Source: Lachnospiraceae bacterium (GTDB lineage Bacteria; Bacillota; Clostridia; Lachnospirales; Lachnospiraceae). From it: 64,000 nucleotides of DNA. Positions 1 through 8,218 of the stretch are shown piece after piece. The DNA lies in the NCBI GenBank assembly GCA_016293925.1, contig JAEDCX010000001.1, forward strand, positions 45,134-109,133, given 5' to 3'. The translations under genes were made by a program, and so were the position numbers. Below the pieces are notes generated by a model. That model had not been told where the DNA came from. It did no database searches and was given only the letters and a program-made list of their open reading frames with translations. The first letter of the stretch is position 1. Each line of letters starts with the position of its first letter.

Positions 1-284
1 TTGCTTCCCGGACCGACGAAGCCGGTAACGCCTCTGGTGTTCCGGACAACATACCAGGTGTCATCATTCATGATCATGTTGACCAGAACGTAACCCGGGA
101 ACAGTTTCTTCATTGTCGTCTTCTTCACGCCGTTCTTGACTTCGACAACCTCTTCCAGCGGAACTCTTACCTCGAAGATCTGATCCTCCAGATGTCTGTT
201 CTCAATTGTCTTGTCAATGTTTGCTTTGACTTTATTCTCATATCCCGAATAAGTATGGGCTACATACCATTTCGCTTCTTCCAT
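1..284 (-). CDS. nusG: Transcription termination/antitermination protein NusG (3' end beyond window)
   Basis: This is the N-terminal part of NusG, which binds RNA polymerase and modulates pausing, termination and transcription-translation coupling. The visible protein begins MEEAKWYVAHTYSGYENKV, the typical NGN-domain opening. It continues through KKLFPGYVLVNM and RNTRGVTGFVGPG, which are NusG hallmarks. The window edge cuts it after about 94 residues, so the KOW domain is not visible. The ATG at 284 follows an AGGTGTC-like site, 13 bases after the secE stop. Gene order rpmG-secE-nusG is the standard one and supports the call. Confidence 0.96.
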   Translation of the reverse strand, partial: MEEAKWYVAHTYSGYENKVKANIDKTIENRHLEDQIFEVRVPLEEVVEVKNGVKKTTMKKLFPGYVLVNMIMNDDTWYVVRNTRGVTGFVGPGS

Positions 285-297
285 AAGACACCTCACT

Positions 298-513
298 CTA
301 TTTCACGATTAAATTAATACCCCACTGAATCGCTGTATCCAGCAATGTAATAATCAGTCCCATGACAACAGAAATTCCCACAACTGCCACAGACTGTTTC
401 ATGAGTGATGCCTTATCGAGCCAGGATATTTTGCCGAATTCCTGCTTAACGCCTTTGAAGAATCCAGCTTTCTGCTTCTTATCTGAATCTCCCATAAGCC
501 ACTTTCCTTTCAC
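298..513 (-). CDS. secE: Protein translocase subunit SecE
   Basis: SecE is the small clamp subunit of the SecYEG translocon in the cytoplasmic membrane. The 71-residue product has a charged, lysine-rich N-terminus with the GFFKGVKQEFGKISW segment typical of bacterial SecE. One hydrophobic transmembrane helix follows at about residues 42-65. Length matches single-helix Gram-positive SecE. It lies between rpmG and nusG, the usual arrangement, and is probably cotranscribed with both. An in-frame ATG (MGDSDKK) at residue 7 is an alternative start. Confidence 0.95.
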   Translation of the reverse strand: MKGKWLMGDSDKKQKAGFFKGVKQEFGKISWLDKASLMKQSVAVVGISVVMGLIITLLDTAIQWGINLIVK

Positions 514-543
514 AACTGATGTTCCAGATTGCCATGCTGCAAA

Positions 544-693
544 TTATTTGGTTTCTTTGTGCAATGTATGTGTCTTACAGAATCTGCAATATTTCTTGGT
601 TTCCATACGATCCGGATGTGTCTTCTTATCCTTCGTTGTGTTGTAATTACGCTGTTTGCACTCTGTACATGCCAATGTGATCTTTGTACGCAT
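544..693 (-). CDS. rpmG: 50S ribosomal protein L33
   Basis: This is a 49-residue ribosomal protein of the large subunit. It begins [20 protein letters not shown] and has two CxxC pairs (CTEC and CRFC), so it is the zinc-binding L33 paralogue type. The frame ends HKETK-stop at 544. The start at 693 follows a GGAGGTAGGAAG ribosome site. It is the first gene of the rpmG-secE-nusG transcript, with a strong promoter 90 bases upstream. Confidence 0.95.
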   Translation of the reverse strand: MRTKITLACTECKQRNYNTTKDKKTHPDRMETKKYCRFCKTHTLHKETK

Positions 694-783
694 CTTCCTA
701 CCTCCAGGGATATCTTTATTCTACTTCTCACGATATCTAATTTTGAGCATAAAAAAAAGAGCTAAAACTCATCTCGCTTGTCT

Positions 784-812
784 ACTATAACACAGTATAT
801 TCCTCACGTCAA
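784..812 (-). promoter_or_regulatory. Sigma-A promoter of rpmG-secE-nusG
   Basis: On the minus strand the -35 box is TTGACG (807-812) and the -10 box TATAGT (784-789), with a 17 bp spacer. It points at rpmG. A run of eight T follows shortly after the expected transcription start, around 751-758. Confidence 0.85.
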
Positions 813-871
813 TAACTTTTGTATCATAGTTTTCAGATCGTTCCCCATGCCTTTTTCTTCCCCCGTTCATC

Positions 872-898
872 CAAAAAGAAGATTGGCATCAGCCAACC
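872..898 (-). terminator. Intrinsic terminator of murA
   Basis: On the minus strand GGTTGGC, a TGAT loop and GCCAATC form a 7 bp stem with one wobble pair. It is followed by TTCTTTTT. The stem overlaps the murA stop codon, so the last codons of murA form half of the terminator. Confidence 0.8.
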
Positions 899-2181
899 TT
901 CAATTTGAATTTCTGAAGTTCTTTTTCACTGGTGACTCTGTCAATCTTGGCTCCAAGCCCCTGCAGTTTCAAATGGAAGTCTTCATACCCCCGCTCGATA
1001 AACTGGATGTTGTCAATCACCGTATATTCCTCTGCGGCAAGACCAGCCATCACCAATGCCGCTCCCGCTCTCAGATCCGGTGCAACAAGCGGTGCCCCGG
1101 TATATCGGCTCACCCCGTCAATAATGGCTGTATTGCCTTCCACCTTGATGGAAGCCCCCATCTTGGTTAACTCATCAACATATTTGAAACGATTCTCAAA
1201 AATACTCTCTGTCACGGTACTGGTTCCCTCTGCAAGTCCCAGCGCCACCGTAATCTGCGGTTGCATATCCGTAGGAAAGCCTGGATAAGGAAGCGTCTTG
1301 ACCTGCGTATGGGTCAACCTTTTGGAAGCCACCACACGAACGGCATCGTCGGACTCCTCCACTTCACAGCCGATTTCCATCAGCTTGGCACTGATGGACT
1401 CCAGATGCTTGGGAATCACATTTTTCACCGTCACATCTCCCTTGGTGACCGCTGCCGCAAACATATAGGTTCCCGCTTCAATCTGATCCGGGATAATCGT
1501 ATATTCCGTCTTGTGGAGTTTCTCCACTCCCCTGATACGGATCACATCCGTACCGGCACCCTTAATGTTGGCGCCCATGCTGTTTAAGAAGTTTGCCACA
1601 TCTACCACATGCGGTTCCTTGGCCGCATTCTCAATCGTTGTCTGACCGTCTGCCATCGCCGCCGCCAGCATGGTATTGATGGTCGCCCCCACCGTTACCA
1701 CATCCAGATAGATGTGACTGCCTTTGAGATGCTCGGCCTTGTTGCAGATCAGTCCGTGTTCGATCCGCACATCCACGCCCAGTGCCTTGAAGCCTTTGAT
1801 GTGCTGGTCAATGGCACGGCTGCCAATGTTGCATCCCCCGGGAAGCACTACCCTGGCTTCTTTGTATTTCGCCGTTAACGCCCCCAACAGATAGTAAGAA
1901 GCTCTGATCTTCTTCAACTCTTCCCCGTCCGCAACCAACGTATGAATCTGCGATGCGTTGATTTTCACGGTGTGTCTTCCGAGTCTGGTCACAATCGCAC
2001 CCAGATCCTGCATTGCGGAGAGGATTGCATTGATATCGCTGACATCAGGTACATTATCTATTAACACTGTCTCATCGGTCATCAGTGCAGCCGCGAGAAT
2101 TGCAAGTGCTGCATTTTTTGCGCCTCCGATTTCGACCTCACCAACAAGTGGATTGCCGCCTTTGATTGCGTACTGTTCCAT
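889..2181 (-). CDS. murA: UDP-N-acetylglucosamine 1-carboxyvinyltransferase MurA
   Basis: MurA transfers enolpyruvate from PEP to UDP-GlcNAc, the first committed step of peptidoglycan synthesis in the cytoplasm. The 430-residue product starts MEQYAIKGGNPLVGEVEIGG and carries the catalytic cysteine in LPGGCNIGSRAIDQHIKG, the residue alkylated by fosfomycin. Length matches the family. The open frame extends ten codons further upstream, but ATG 2181 directly follows a GAGGTG site and is the better start. Firmicutes often carry two MurA copies; which one this is cannot be told from the window. Confidence 0.95.
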   Translation of the reverse strand: MEQYAIKGGNPLVGEVEIGGAKNAALAILAAALMTDETVLIDNVPDVSDINAILSAMQDLGAIVTRLGRHTVKINASQIHTLVADGEELKKIRASYYLLGALTAKYKEARVVLPGGCNIGSRAIDQHIKGFKALGVDVRIEHGLICNKAEHLKGSHIYLDVVTVGATINTMLAAAMADGQTTIENAAKEPHVVDVANFLNSMGANIKGAGTDVIRIRGVEKLHKTEYTIIPDQIEAGTYMFAAAVTKGDVTVKNVIPKHLESISAKLMEIGCEVEESDDAVRVVASKRLTHTQVKTLPYPGFPTDMQPQITVALGLAEGTSTVTESIFENRFKYVDELTKMGASIKVEGNTAIIDGVSRYTGAPLVAPDLRAGAALVMAGLAAEEYTVIDNIQFIERGYEDFHLKLQGLGAKIDRVTSEKELQKFKLKVG

Positions 2182-2362
2182 ATAGCACCTCAAATCTATC
2201 ATTCTAAACATCGCCGGAATTCCGGCAGTTACAATATTATTCTATCACAAATCCGATCAATTCTTTCATTCAGTCGCAAGGTAATTCTACAGTATTATAT
2301 ATCACAAAGTCTCCCTTGTAAATATTTTTCTCCATGGAGGAATCCCCTACCGGAAAAGAACA

Positions 2363-2393
2363 CCTCCGGAATCATCATCTGTTCATCCGGAGG
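2363..2393 (-). terminator. Intrinsic terminator of the M23 peptidase gene
   Basis: CCTCCGGA (2363-2370) and TCCGGAGG (2386-2393) form an 8 bp stem. On the minus strand it is followed by TGTTCTTTTCC. It lies 25 bases past the stop of the peptidase gene. The rest of the 236-base gap up to murA shows nothing else clear. Confidence 0.8.
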
Positions 2394-2417
2394 GTTCTTA
2401 TTGTATCCTATTCTGTT

Positions 2418-4016
2418 TCAGTTCAAATAGTTCAGCGGATTGACCGCCTTTCCGTTGATTCGCATCTCGAAATGCAGATGGGGTCCGCTGCTTCGTCCCG
2501 AGTTACCGCTCAGTGCGATTTTCTGTCCCTGGGAAACATACTCCCCAACCTTGACATAGATCTTGCTTAGATGGGCATACCTAGTTTCCCTGCCGTCCGC
2601 ATGCTTGATATAGATGACATATCCATATCCGCTTCCCCAGCCGGCTCTTGTAACGGTTCCGCCGCAGGATGCCCAAACCTTGGTTCCGATGGGGGTACCC
2701 CAGTCGACACCTTCATGATAGGTCGATGCGCCTTTCAGGCTGATATTCCGTTTTCCGAAATTAGAAGTAATGCTGCCGCCGGACAACGGTTTGATGTAAG
2801 TAGGAGGAATCTTAGTGCCGCGCTCCACAATCTTCGCGACTGCTTCCACCACAACTTCTTCTTTGATAATATCTGTTTCCGTCACATTGTCATTGACGTG
2901 TTTCACAATGGCAACCACTCTGCGATATCCTGCCACCGGCTCCTGAAGGGTTACCTTCTCCGTGGTATACCAGTCATCGTTGTCAACGTAAATGACCGGT
3001 GCCTCATAGGACTCTTCATAGTAGCACTCTTCCTCCCAGACCACAGACAGTTCCGGTTCCGGGACCGTGATGACCAATTCCTGATCAATATGAATGATGG
3101 TACGCTCATCCACCAGCGCGGGATTCATCGCAATGATATCATCCAGCGGAATGCCGACCTTATTGGAGATACCGGACAAGGTATCGCCTTTCTGCACAGT
3201 ATAAATCTGCTGGATCTCCTGCTCTTTGGTTAACAGATCGGAGGCTGTTGCAAGATCCGAGATCTCTCGCTGCGGAAGATATGCTTCCACAACCTCAATA
3301 TTCTCTGCAAAGCCCATTCCAACAATTCCGTAGTTAAAATCCTCAAAAGACCGTTCATCCGGATTATTTATGGGTTCTTCCAGAATCTCATTGATCTTCT
3401 GCTCAATGCCGGCGTCCAGTACCATCGAATCGGCCTGTTCATCAGACACCTTTTCATCCCGCATGGCTGTTCTTGTTGTTTCCACACCGGCCACCAGAAC
3501 AGTCAGCTCCCTGCCGGGATCCAGCTGGAGTTTCACCGAGTATTCATCCTGTACATCGTATCTGTTCAACGTATCATTCAACAGTGTCTCTACTTCCGTT
3601 GCGGATGCCAGATTCACGGTTGTCTGATTAACCTTAACGGTATAGGCAAGCTGCAACGTCTCTTTGATACTCTTCTGCAGAATCTCCGCCATGGAATTGA
3701 TCACACGGCTTTCCTCATCCAGCTGTCCGAAATATTCCTTGCTGCCCTGAAGTTCCATTTCAGCATCCAGGAAGATCATGCTCTCGTACTGGCAGGCTAC
3801 TTTTTTCCTCGCTTCCCGAAGACACTTATCCGCGGTCTGACGATCGCCCACCGTTCCGCACGCTTCTCCGTTCAGAACGATCATATAAGTATTCTCCCCG
3901 GATGTATCTATTTTAATCAGATACGGAAGACATATCAGGCTAACAAAAAGTGCCAGAAGGGAAACCTTCAGGAATGTGATTCTCAATCGTTTATGATATT
4001 TCGTAAGTAATCTCAT
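2418..4016 (-). CDS. Membrane-anchored M23 metallopeptidase with LysM and G5 domains
   Basis: This is a probable peptidoglycan hydrolase acting outside the membrane. The 532-residue protein has an N-terminal anchor (LKVSLLALFVSLICLPYLI). After a long linker comes a LysM domain (YTVQKGDTLSGISNKVGIP, roughly residues 280-325). A G5-like domain ends in VERGTK. The C-terminal M23 domain has zinc and catalytic motifs HEGVD, RYAHLSK and GPHLHFEM. All expected metal ligands are present, so it should be active. An ATG at 4052 lacks a ribosome site and overlaps the leader, so ATG 4016 (MRLLTKYHKR) is preferred, though its own site is weak. It diverges from dinB. Confidence 0.9.
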   Translation of the reverse strand: MRLLTKYHKRLRITFLKVSLLALFVSLICLPYLIKIDTSGENTYMIVLNGEACGTVGDRQTADKCLREARKKVACQYESMIFLDAEMELQGSKEYFGQLDEESRVINSMAEILQKSIKETLQLAYTVKVNQTTVNLASATEVETLLNDTLNRYDVQDEYSVKLQLDPGRELTVLVAGVETTRTAMRDEKVSDEQADSMVLDAGIEQKINEILEEPINNPDERSFEDFNYGIVGMGFAENIEVVEAYLPQREISDLATASDLLTKEQEIQQIYTVQKGDTLSGISNKVGIPLDDIIAMNPALVDERTIIHIDQELVITVPEPELSVVWEEECYYEESYEAPVIYVDNDDWYTTEKVTLQEPVAGYRRVVAIVKHVNDNVTETDIIKEEVVVEAVAKIVERGTKIPPTYIKPLSGGSITSNFGKRNISLKGASTYHEGVDWGTPIGTKVWASCGGTVTRAGWGSGYGYVIYIKHADGRETRYAHLSKIYVKVGEYVSQGQKIALSGNSGRSSGPHLHFEMRINGKAVNPLNYLN

Positions 4017-4067
4017 ATCTGTTCCACAATTCCGTTTCACTAACCGTAACATTTTTGTAACAAAAAC

Positions 4068-4096
4068 ATTCTAACAGTATTTTGGGGGATTGTAAA
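4068..4096 (-). promoter_or_regulatory. Promoter of the M23 peptidase gene
   Basis: The minus strand reads TTTACA (4091-4096), a 17 bp spacer, then TAGAAT (4068-4073). Its -35 box shares bases with the -35 of the opposite dinB promoter. Confidence 0.7.
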
Positions 4097-4119
4097 GAAA
4101 TAGTTATGAAGCCTATAAT
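4090..4119 (+). promoter_or_regulatory. Promoter of dinB
   Basis: TTGTAA (4090-4095), an 18 bp spacer and TATAAT (4114-4119) precede dinB. No LexA-type site (GAACNNNNGTTC-like) was noticed beside it. Confidence 0.7.
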
Positions 4120-4153
4120 AATCACATACATATAGTACGGTAAGAGGTACGTC

Positions 4154-5455
4154 ATGAATCGGAAAGAACAACACGAAAGCAACATCTTTTTTCATATTGA
4201 CGTCAATTCGGCATTCTTGAGCTGGAGTGCCGTAAAGCGGCTGAACGCGGGAGATTCCGCCGATCTTCGGACAATCCCTTCCGTCATTGGCGGCGACTCC
4301 TCCAAGCGCCACGGAATTGTATTGGCCAAATCCATTCCCGCCAAAGCATTCGGCATCACCACCGGCGAGCCTCTGGCTGCCGCGGTCAGAAAATGTCCGT
4401 CGCTTGTCATCGAACCCCCGGATCATCACTACTACTCCGAACAAAGCCGTCTGTTGATGGCGTATCTTGGGAGCATCTGCCCCGAGATCGAACAGGTCAG
4501 CGTGGACGAATGCTATATGGATTACACTCCGGTGTCTGCTAACTACGAATCGCCGGAAGCTGCTGCCGACATCATCCGCACACAGGTGCGGGAGCGTTTC
4601 GGATACACTGTCAATGTGGGTATCTCGGACCGTAAAGTACTGGCCAAGATGGCTTCCGATTTCGAGAAACCGGACAAGGTTCATACCCTGTATCTGCGGG
4701 AGGTTCCGGCGAAAATGTGGCCGCTTCCCATCTCCGACCTGTTTATGTGCGGCAAATCCAGTGTGCATGCCCTGCAGAATCTTGGCATTCGCACCATCGG
4801 AGAACTGGCAAACGCAGATCCGGAGGTCATTGCGCTCAATCTGAAGAGTCACGGTCGCCTGCTGTACGATTTTGCAAACGGCAGAGATTCCTCTCCGGTG
4901 GAAACCGTCCATCCCGACCGCAAGGGCGTAGGTAATTCCACCACGCTTCCCAGAGACCTCACGGAAGCAAGGGACGCTTACCCGGTTCTGCTCTCCCTTG
5001 CGGAGAGTGTAGCGGCAAGATTGCGCCGGGCGGGCAAACTGTGTTCCTCCGTCAGCGTGGAAATCCGCAGCAGCACCTTCGTCAATTCCTCCCATCAGAT
5101 GCTCCTGCCTGCCCCCACCGACCTGGCAGACGAGATTTACCTCTATGCCCGCAGATTATTCGACACGCTCTGGAATCATGATCCGATACGTCTTCTGGGC
5201 ATTCGTACCACCCGACTCACGAATTCCGGCGAGCCGGAACAACTGGATCTGTTCTCTCTCGGATTGCAGCAGGTATCCGATACGCACCCCCGGGATACCG
5301 CTCCGGAAACCGCTCCGGTAGTCAGCCGGGAACAGAGCGAGAAACTCCGTAAACTGGCAGCCGCCATGGACAGCATCCGTTCCCGCTACGGGGAGAACGC
5401 CATCCGCAGGGCATCCGACCGGCATTTCTCCGGGCATGCCGAAAAGGATACATAA
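4154..5455 (+). CDS. dinB: Y-family DNA polymerase (DNA polymerase IV / DinB type)
   Basis: This is a translesion DNA polymerase, 433 residues. Catalytic acidic residues are visible in HIDVNSAFLSW near residue 15 and in the palm motif SVDECYMDYT near residue 117. A helix-hairpin-helix region follows, with the little-finger domain after it. QLDLFSLG near residue 357 is a canonical beta-clamp binding peptide, which supports recruitment to the replication sliding clamp. AGAGGTACGTC precedes the ATG. The C-terminal tail after the clamp motif is about 70 residues, charged and low in conservation. The protein could equally be annotated UmuC-like; clamp motif and length fit DinB. Confidence 0.93.
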   Translation: MNRKEQHESNIFFHIDVNSAFLSWSAVKRLNAGDSADLRTIPSVIGGDSSKRHGIVLAKSIPAKAFGITTGEPLAAAVRKCPSLVIEPPDHHYYSEQSRLLMAYLGSICPEIEQVSVDECYMDYTPVSANYESPEAAADIIRTQVRERFGYTVNVGISDRKVLAKMASDFEKPDKVHTLYLREVPAKMWPLPISDLFMCGKSSVHALQNLGIRTIGELANADPEVIALNLKSHGRLLYDFANGRDSSPVETVHPDRKGVGNSTTLPRDLTEARDAYPVLLSLAESVAARLRRAGKLCSSVSVEIRSSTFVNSSHQMLLPAPTDLADEIYLYARRLFDTLWNHDPIRLLGIRTTRLTNSGEPEQLDLFSLGLQQVSDTHPRDTAPETAPVVSREQSEKLRKLAAAMDSIRSRYGENAIRRASDRHFSGHAEKDT

Positions 5456-5530
5456 CCGGAACTGTCAAATAAGAACAGAATCCGGCGGAGGTTTCTATCG
5501 CTTGGAGAACTTCGTCTCCCCTGCAATCAA

Positions 5531-5568
5531 AAAGCAGCCCCCATATTACATCATATGGTCAGGCTGCT
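5531..5568 (-). terminator. Intrinsic terminator of the flavin reductase gene
   Basis: AGCAGCC (5533-5539) pairs with GGCTGCT (5562-5568), with a nested CCATAT/ATATGG stem. On the minus strand it runs into TTTTTGATT. It could also stop dinB transcripts, but the T-run is only on the minus side. Confidence 0.75.
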
Positions 5569-5605
5569 CTGTCTGTTCCTGCAATATACGTATATTTATC
5601 TCGCT

Positions 5606-6172
5606 TTACTGCTGCTTCTGTACACTGTAACCAAATCTGCCCAGTTTCTCCCCCAATCGGAAATATTCTCCATGGGAATATGCCACCAATTCCGCTTCGT
5701 TCAGTGCAAACCTGCCGGTTTCATCCATGTATCTGTCATCCACCTGCACGCTTACCACTTCCGCAATAAACATATCGTGGCTACCGAGCGGAATGACATC
5801 TTTCACCCTGCAGGCAAGATTCACAGGACTCTCCGCAATTCCGGGCGCGCTGACTCCTTCTACGGTACAGGGGGTCAGATGCATCTCTTTGAACTTGTCC
5901 ACATCCCTTCCGGAACGCACACCACAATAATCGGTTGCATAGGTCAATTCATCGGTTACCAGATTTACCACGAATTCACCGGTTTCTTTGATGATGGGAT
6001 AGGAATATCTCTCCCTGCGGACGGAGATGGAGAGCATCACCGGATCAGAACAGATTGTCCCTGCCCATGCCACCGTCACGATATTCGGTTTCTCGTCCTT
6101 CCGTGCACAGCTGATCATCACTACCGGAACCGGATACAGCATATTGCCTGGTTTCCATGTCTGTTTTGCCAT
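5606..6172 (-). CDS. Flavin reductase-like FMN-binding protein
   Basis: This is a 188-residue protein of the FMN-binding split-barrel flavin reductase family. The characteristic core is PVVMISCARKDEKPNIVTVAW, followed by SVRRERYSYPIIKETGEFVVNL. A later segment (IPLGSHDMFIAEVVSV) matches the family fold. Partners and substrates are unknown; members reduce free flavin or act as small NAD(P)H-flavin oxidoreductases. ATG 6172 (MAKQTWKPGN) follows GAGAGAGGCGG, so a 20-codon upstream extension was rejected. It lies 13 bases after the coiled-coil gene stop and is probably cotranscribed with it. Confidence 0.85.
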   Translation of the reverse strand: MAKQTWKPGNMLYPVPVVMISCARKDEKPNIVTVAWAGTICSDPVMLSISVRRERYSYPIIKETGEFVVNLVTDELTYATDYCGVRSGRDVDKFKEMHLTPCTVEGVSAPGIAESPVNLACRVKDVIPLGSHDMFIAEVVSVQVDDRYMDETGRFALNEAELVAYSHGEYFRLGEKLGRFGYSVQKQQ

Positions 6173-6185
6173 TCTACCGCCTCTC

Positions 6186-6662
6186 TCAAAGAATCTCCAG
6201 ATACTGCAACACGGCAAATGCAATATTGCCAATGGTCAGCAGCATGGTAATGATCGCGAACGCCTTCAGGGTACCGATCTTCTTCCGTATCTTTGTATTT
6301 TCCACGATGAGCTGCTCATTTTGTGCAGCCAGACGCTCCGCCTGTGTCGAGACGAGATCTGCCTGGTTCTGGAATCCCTGATCCACCACCGCCTGTACAT
6401 TCCGGTACACCTTCACGCATTCCTTATGTACATTTTCTACAGTCTGGGCATCCTTCTCTGCGTTGCCGTCCATCATGGCCTTTAATTGATCTGCGATCTC
6501 CAGATTCTTCAGATTTAGTTTGCTAATCTCCTGAATCCTGGCGTCGTACTCCGAAAGCTGCGCTTTCAGCCGCTTCAGCTCCTTCTCTTCCGCCTCCGCA
6601 TTTGCTTTGATCATCTCCTGCGCATTGAACTTCTGCGCAATCTTATCCATAAACGTATCCAT
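6186..6662 (-). CDS. Coiled-coil protein with C-terminal membrane helix (unknown)
   Basis: I do not recognise this 158-residue protein. It is rich in Lys, Glu, Ala and Gln, and residues 15-125 should be largely coiled coil. One hydrophobic helix (AFAIITMLLTIGNIAFAVL) sits at the extreme C-terminus, so it is probably tail-anchored with a cytoplasmic rod. ATG 6662 was chosen because GGAGG lies seven bases before it; the upstream ATG at 6680 overlaps that site. It precedes the flavin reductase in the same direction. A promoter lies at 6737-6765. Confidence 0.75.
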   Translation of the reverse strand: MDTFMDKIAQKFNAQEMIKANAEAEEKELKRLKAQLSEYDARIQEISKLNLKNLEIADQLKAMMDGNAEKDAQTVENVHKECVKVYRNVQAVVDQGFQNQADLVSTQAERLAAQNEQLIVENTKIRKKIGTLKAFAIITMLLTIGNIAFAVLQYLEIL

Positions 6663-6736
6663 CCATTTTCCTCCAAACATGACCCAATCTCTCTTTCAAT
6701 CCATGAATCCATTAGGTTACGCATCGTGCCGACTTC

Positions 6737-6765
6737 ATTTTATCATTTTTCTTCCCTCACTGCAA
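6737..6765 (-). promoter_or_regulatory. Promoter of the coiled-coil protein gene
   Basis: On the minus strand TTGCAG (6760-6765), a 17 bp spacer and TAAAAT (6737-6742) lie about 75 bases upstream of the ATG. Confidence 0.65.
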
Positions 6766-6839
6766 CAGTAGGATATTTTGTGTAATTTGCACAAATTTGT
6801 CTACTTCTTTTTTATTGCCTTGTTGATATTAACTATATT

Positions 6840-6990
6840 TTCACAGCCTGTTCATAATTTGTTCATAATTGGATGGTATAGTTGTTAGCATAGACGAGGG
6901 AACACCTGTCGAACAGAATTTTGCGAATTTCAACGATTTTTTTCATAATGGCCGCGGACCGAGAGGTTCGCGGCACTCCTCATTTATAGG
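6840..6990 (+). other. Gene-free stretch with an orphan promoter-like array and hairpins
   Basis: No convincing ORF lies between 6663 and 7132. The plus strand has two direct copies of GTTCATAATT (6850-6859 and 6861-6870) spaced 11 bp apart, then TATAGT (6877-6882) without a good -35 box. That layout fits a promoter activated by an OmpR-type response regulator. Downstream is CTGTCGAACAG, and a GC-rich hairpin at 6951-6974 whose 9-10 bp stem closes on a GAGA loop and pairs fully only as plus-strand RNA. A small RNA is possible, but this is inference from layout alone. Confidence 0.4.
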
Positions 6991-7040
6991 AACTTTGTAC
7001 GCCTGGATCCTGTCTGCCGGATTACCGGCACAGCAATAAG

Positions 7041-7109
7041 AAACGCCCCGGCACGGTCGCACACGCGTATATTGCAGTACGCGCAAGTGTGCATCCTCCC
7101 GGAGCGTTT
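7041..7109 (-). terminator. Long hairpin, probable terminator of the relQ-like gene
   Basis: AAACGCCCCGG (7041-7051) pairs with CCGGAGCGTTT (7099-7109), allowing one wobble. Inside it GCACAC-GCGTA pairs with TACGCGC-GTGTGC. The minus-strand side continues CTTATTGC, so the U-tract is poor. It sits 24 bases after the relQ-like stop. Confidence 0.55.
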
Positions 7110-7132
7110 CACATGGCAGGAAAAATTTCCCG

Positions 7133-7780
7133 TTATCTTACCCCATTCTGTTCCTCAGACAGTTTCAGAACCTCCTCGTTCAGCGACAGCATCTTATTGT
7201 CCAGTTCCGATACCATTCTGGCACATTCCACAAGTTCTTCCTTAATATGAATCGGTGCATTACCTTCGAATTTATAATTGATCTTATGCTCCAGACTCGC
7301 CCAGAAATCCATCGCAACCGTTCTAATCTGGATCTCAACTTTGGTATCCACAATCCGGTCCGACAGGAAGATAGGTACGCTGACCAGCATATGATAACTC
7401 TTGTACCCACTTGCCTTCGGAGACACAATATAGTCTTTTACCGACAAGACCTTGATATCGTTCTGATTGGCAATCATATCTGCAATTCTGTAGATATCCG
7501 ACGTAAAAGAACAGATGACGCGGATTCCCGCAATATCGTTCACATGCTCGATCATATTATTGATCGTCGACTCATATCCGTTCTTCTTCAGCTTCTTCAC
7601 AATACTCTCCGGCGTCTTCAGGCGTGCTTTGATATGTTCAATCGGATTGTATCTATGTACATGCTGGAACTCATCGTTCAGAATCTCCAGTTTGGTTCCG
7701 ATCTCCTTCAGCGCCGAATTATAAACCAACTGTACTTCCTTCCAGCTGTCTACCGTTTCTTCATTTACCCTAAATTCCAT
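7133..7780 (-). CDS. relQ: Small alarmone synthetase (GTP pyrophosphokinase, RelQ/YjbM type)
   Basis: This single-domain RelA/SpoT-type synthetase makes (p)ppGpp from GTP/GDP and ATP. The 215-residue length matches RelQ/SAS1 proteins, which lack the hydrolase and regulatory domains. Synthetase motifs visible are NDIAGIRVICSF, SPKASGYKSYHM and KVEIQIRTVAMDFWASLEH. ATG 7780 (MEFRVNEET) follows AAAGGGGATAGGA; the longer frame starting at 7810 lacks a site. It stands alone, divergent from the unknown gene at 7914. The assignment between RelQ and RelP subtypes is by length and sequence feel. Confidence 0.85.
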   Translation of the reverse strand: MEFRVNEETVDSWKEVQLVYNSALKEIGTKLEILNDEFQHVHRYNPIEHIKARLKTPESIVKKLKKNGYESTINNMIEHVNDIAGIRVICSFTSDIYRIADMIANQNDIKVLSVKDYIVSPKASGYKSYHMLVSVPIFLSDRIVDTKVEIQIRTVAMDFWASLEHKINYKFEGNAPIHIKEELVECARMVSELDNKMLSLNEEVLKLSEEQNGVR

Positions 7781-7913
7781 TCCTATCCCCTTTTCTGTTT
7801 GATCACGCACTTACAGTATAACATATTCCTCCCCCGGAATGTATAAAAAAGTATGGACTTTTTCTTAATTTATGCCATACTTTTCTTAAAAGATCATAAA
7901 CAGGAGCGGCGCG

Positions 7914-8192
7914 ATGTTCAGACTCTGGGTAAAAGAATGGAAAAACACAAGAATGATCCGGGACATTACAATCTGTGATGACAGTGCGGATACCCGCACC
8001 CACAAGATTTTCCGTGCCCTGGAAGAAGCCTGTCATACATTTAATATCAGCAAGCCTATCTGGCTGGATATGAATATCCGAGAATTCAGAAAAATCTCCA
8101 AGACCCGTTTCAGCCGTGACAGCTTTATCGAAGAAGTTCCCTTCGACTATCTGGAAATTCATGTAATAGAAGAAGATCCCGAATCCTATTGA
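7914..8192 (+). CDS. Conserved small hypothetical protein
   Basis: I do not recognise a domain. The 92-residue protein is charged and soluble, with no signal peptide or membrane helix. It starts MFRLWVKEWKNTRMIRD and contains ITICDDSADTRTHKIFRALEEAC, which suggests an alpha/beta fold. An AGGAGCGGCGCG site precedes the ATG. It is preceded by a divergent alarmone synthetase, and its 3' end is embedded in a terminator hairpin shared with galE on the other strand. That gene-like packing and a good ribosome site argue that it is real. Confidence 0.7.
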   Translation: MFRLWVKEWKNTRMIRDITICDDSADTRTHKIFRALEEACHTFNISKPIWLDMNIREFRKISKTRFSRDSFIEEVPFDYLEIHVIEEDPESY

Positions 8193-8202
8193 TCCGGGAT
8201 CT
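8174..8202. terminator. Bidirectional terminator between the hypothetical gene and galE
   Basis: AGATCCCG (8174-8181) and CGGGATCT (8195-8202) form a stem that includes the last codons of the plus-strand gene. The minus-strand side runs into CTTCTTCTATT, which better serves galE. Confidence 0.6.
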
Positions 8203-8218
8203 TGTACCTGTCAGTCAT

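Noticed and set aside
751..777. Attenuator in the rpmG leader
   Set aside because: There is a run of eight T, but the only stem before it (GAG/CTC) is too weak to support a terminator.
4040..5095. 351-codon minus-strand frame antisense to dinB
   Set aside because: It is a mirror of the dinB reading frame; dinB has all catalytic motifs and a ribosome site.
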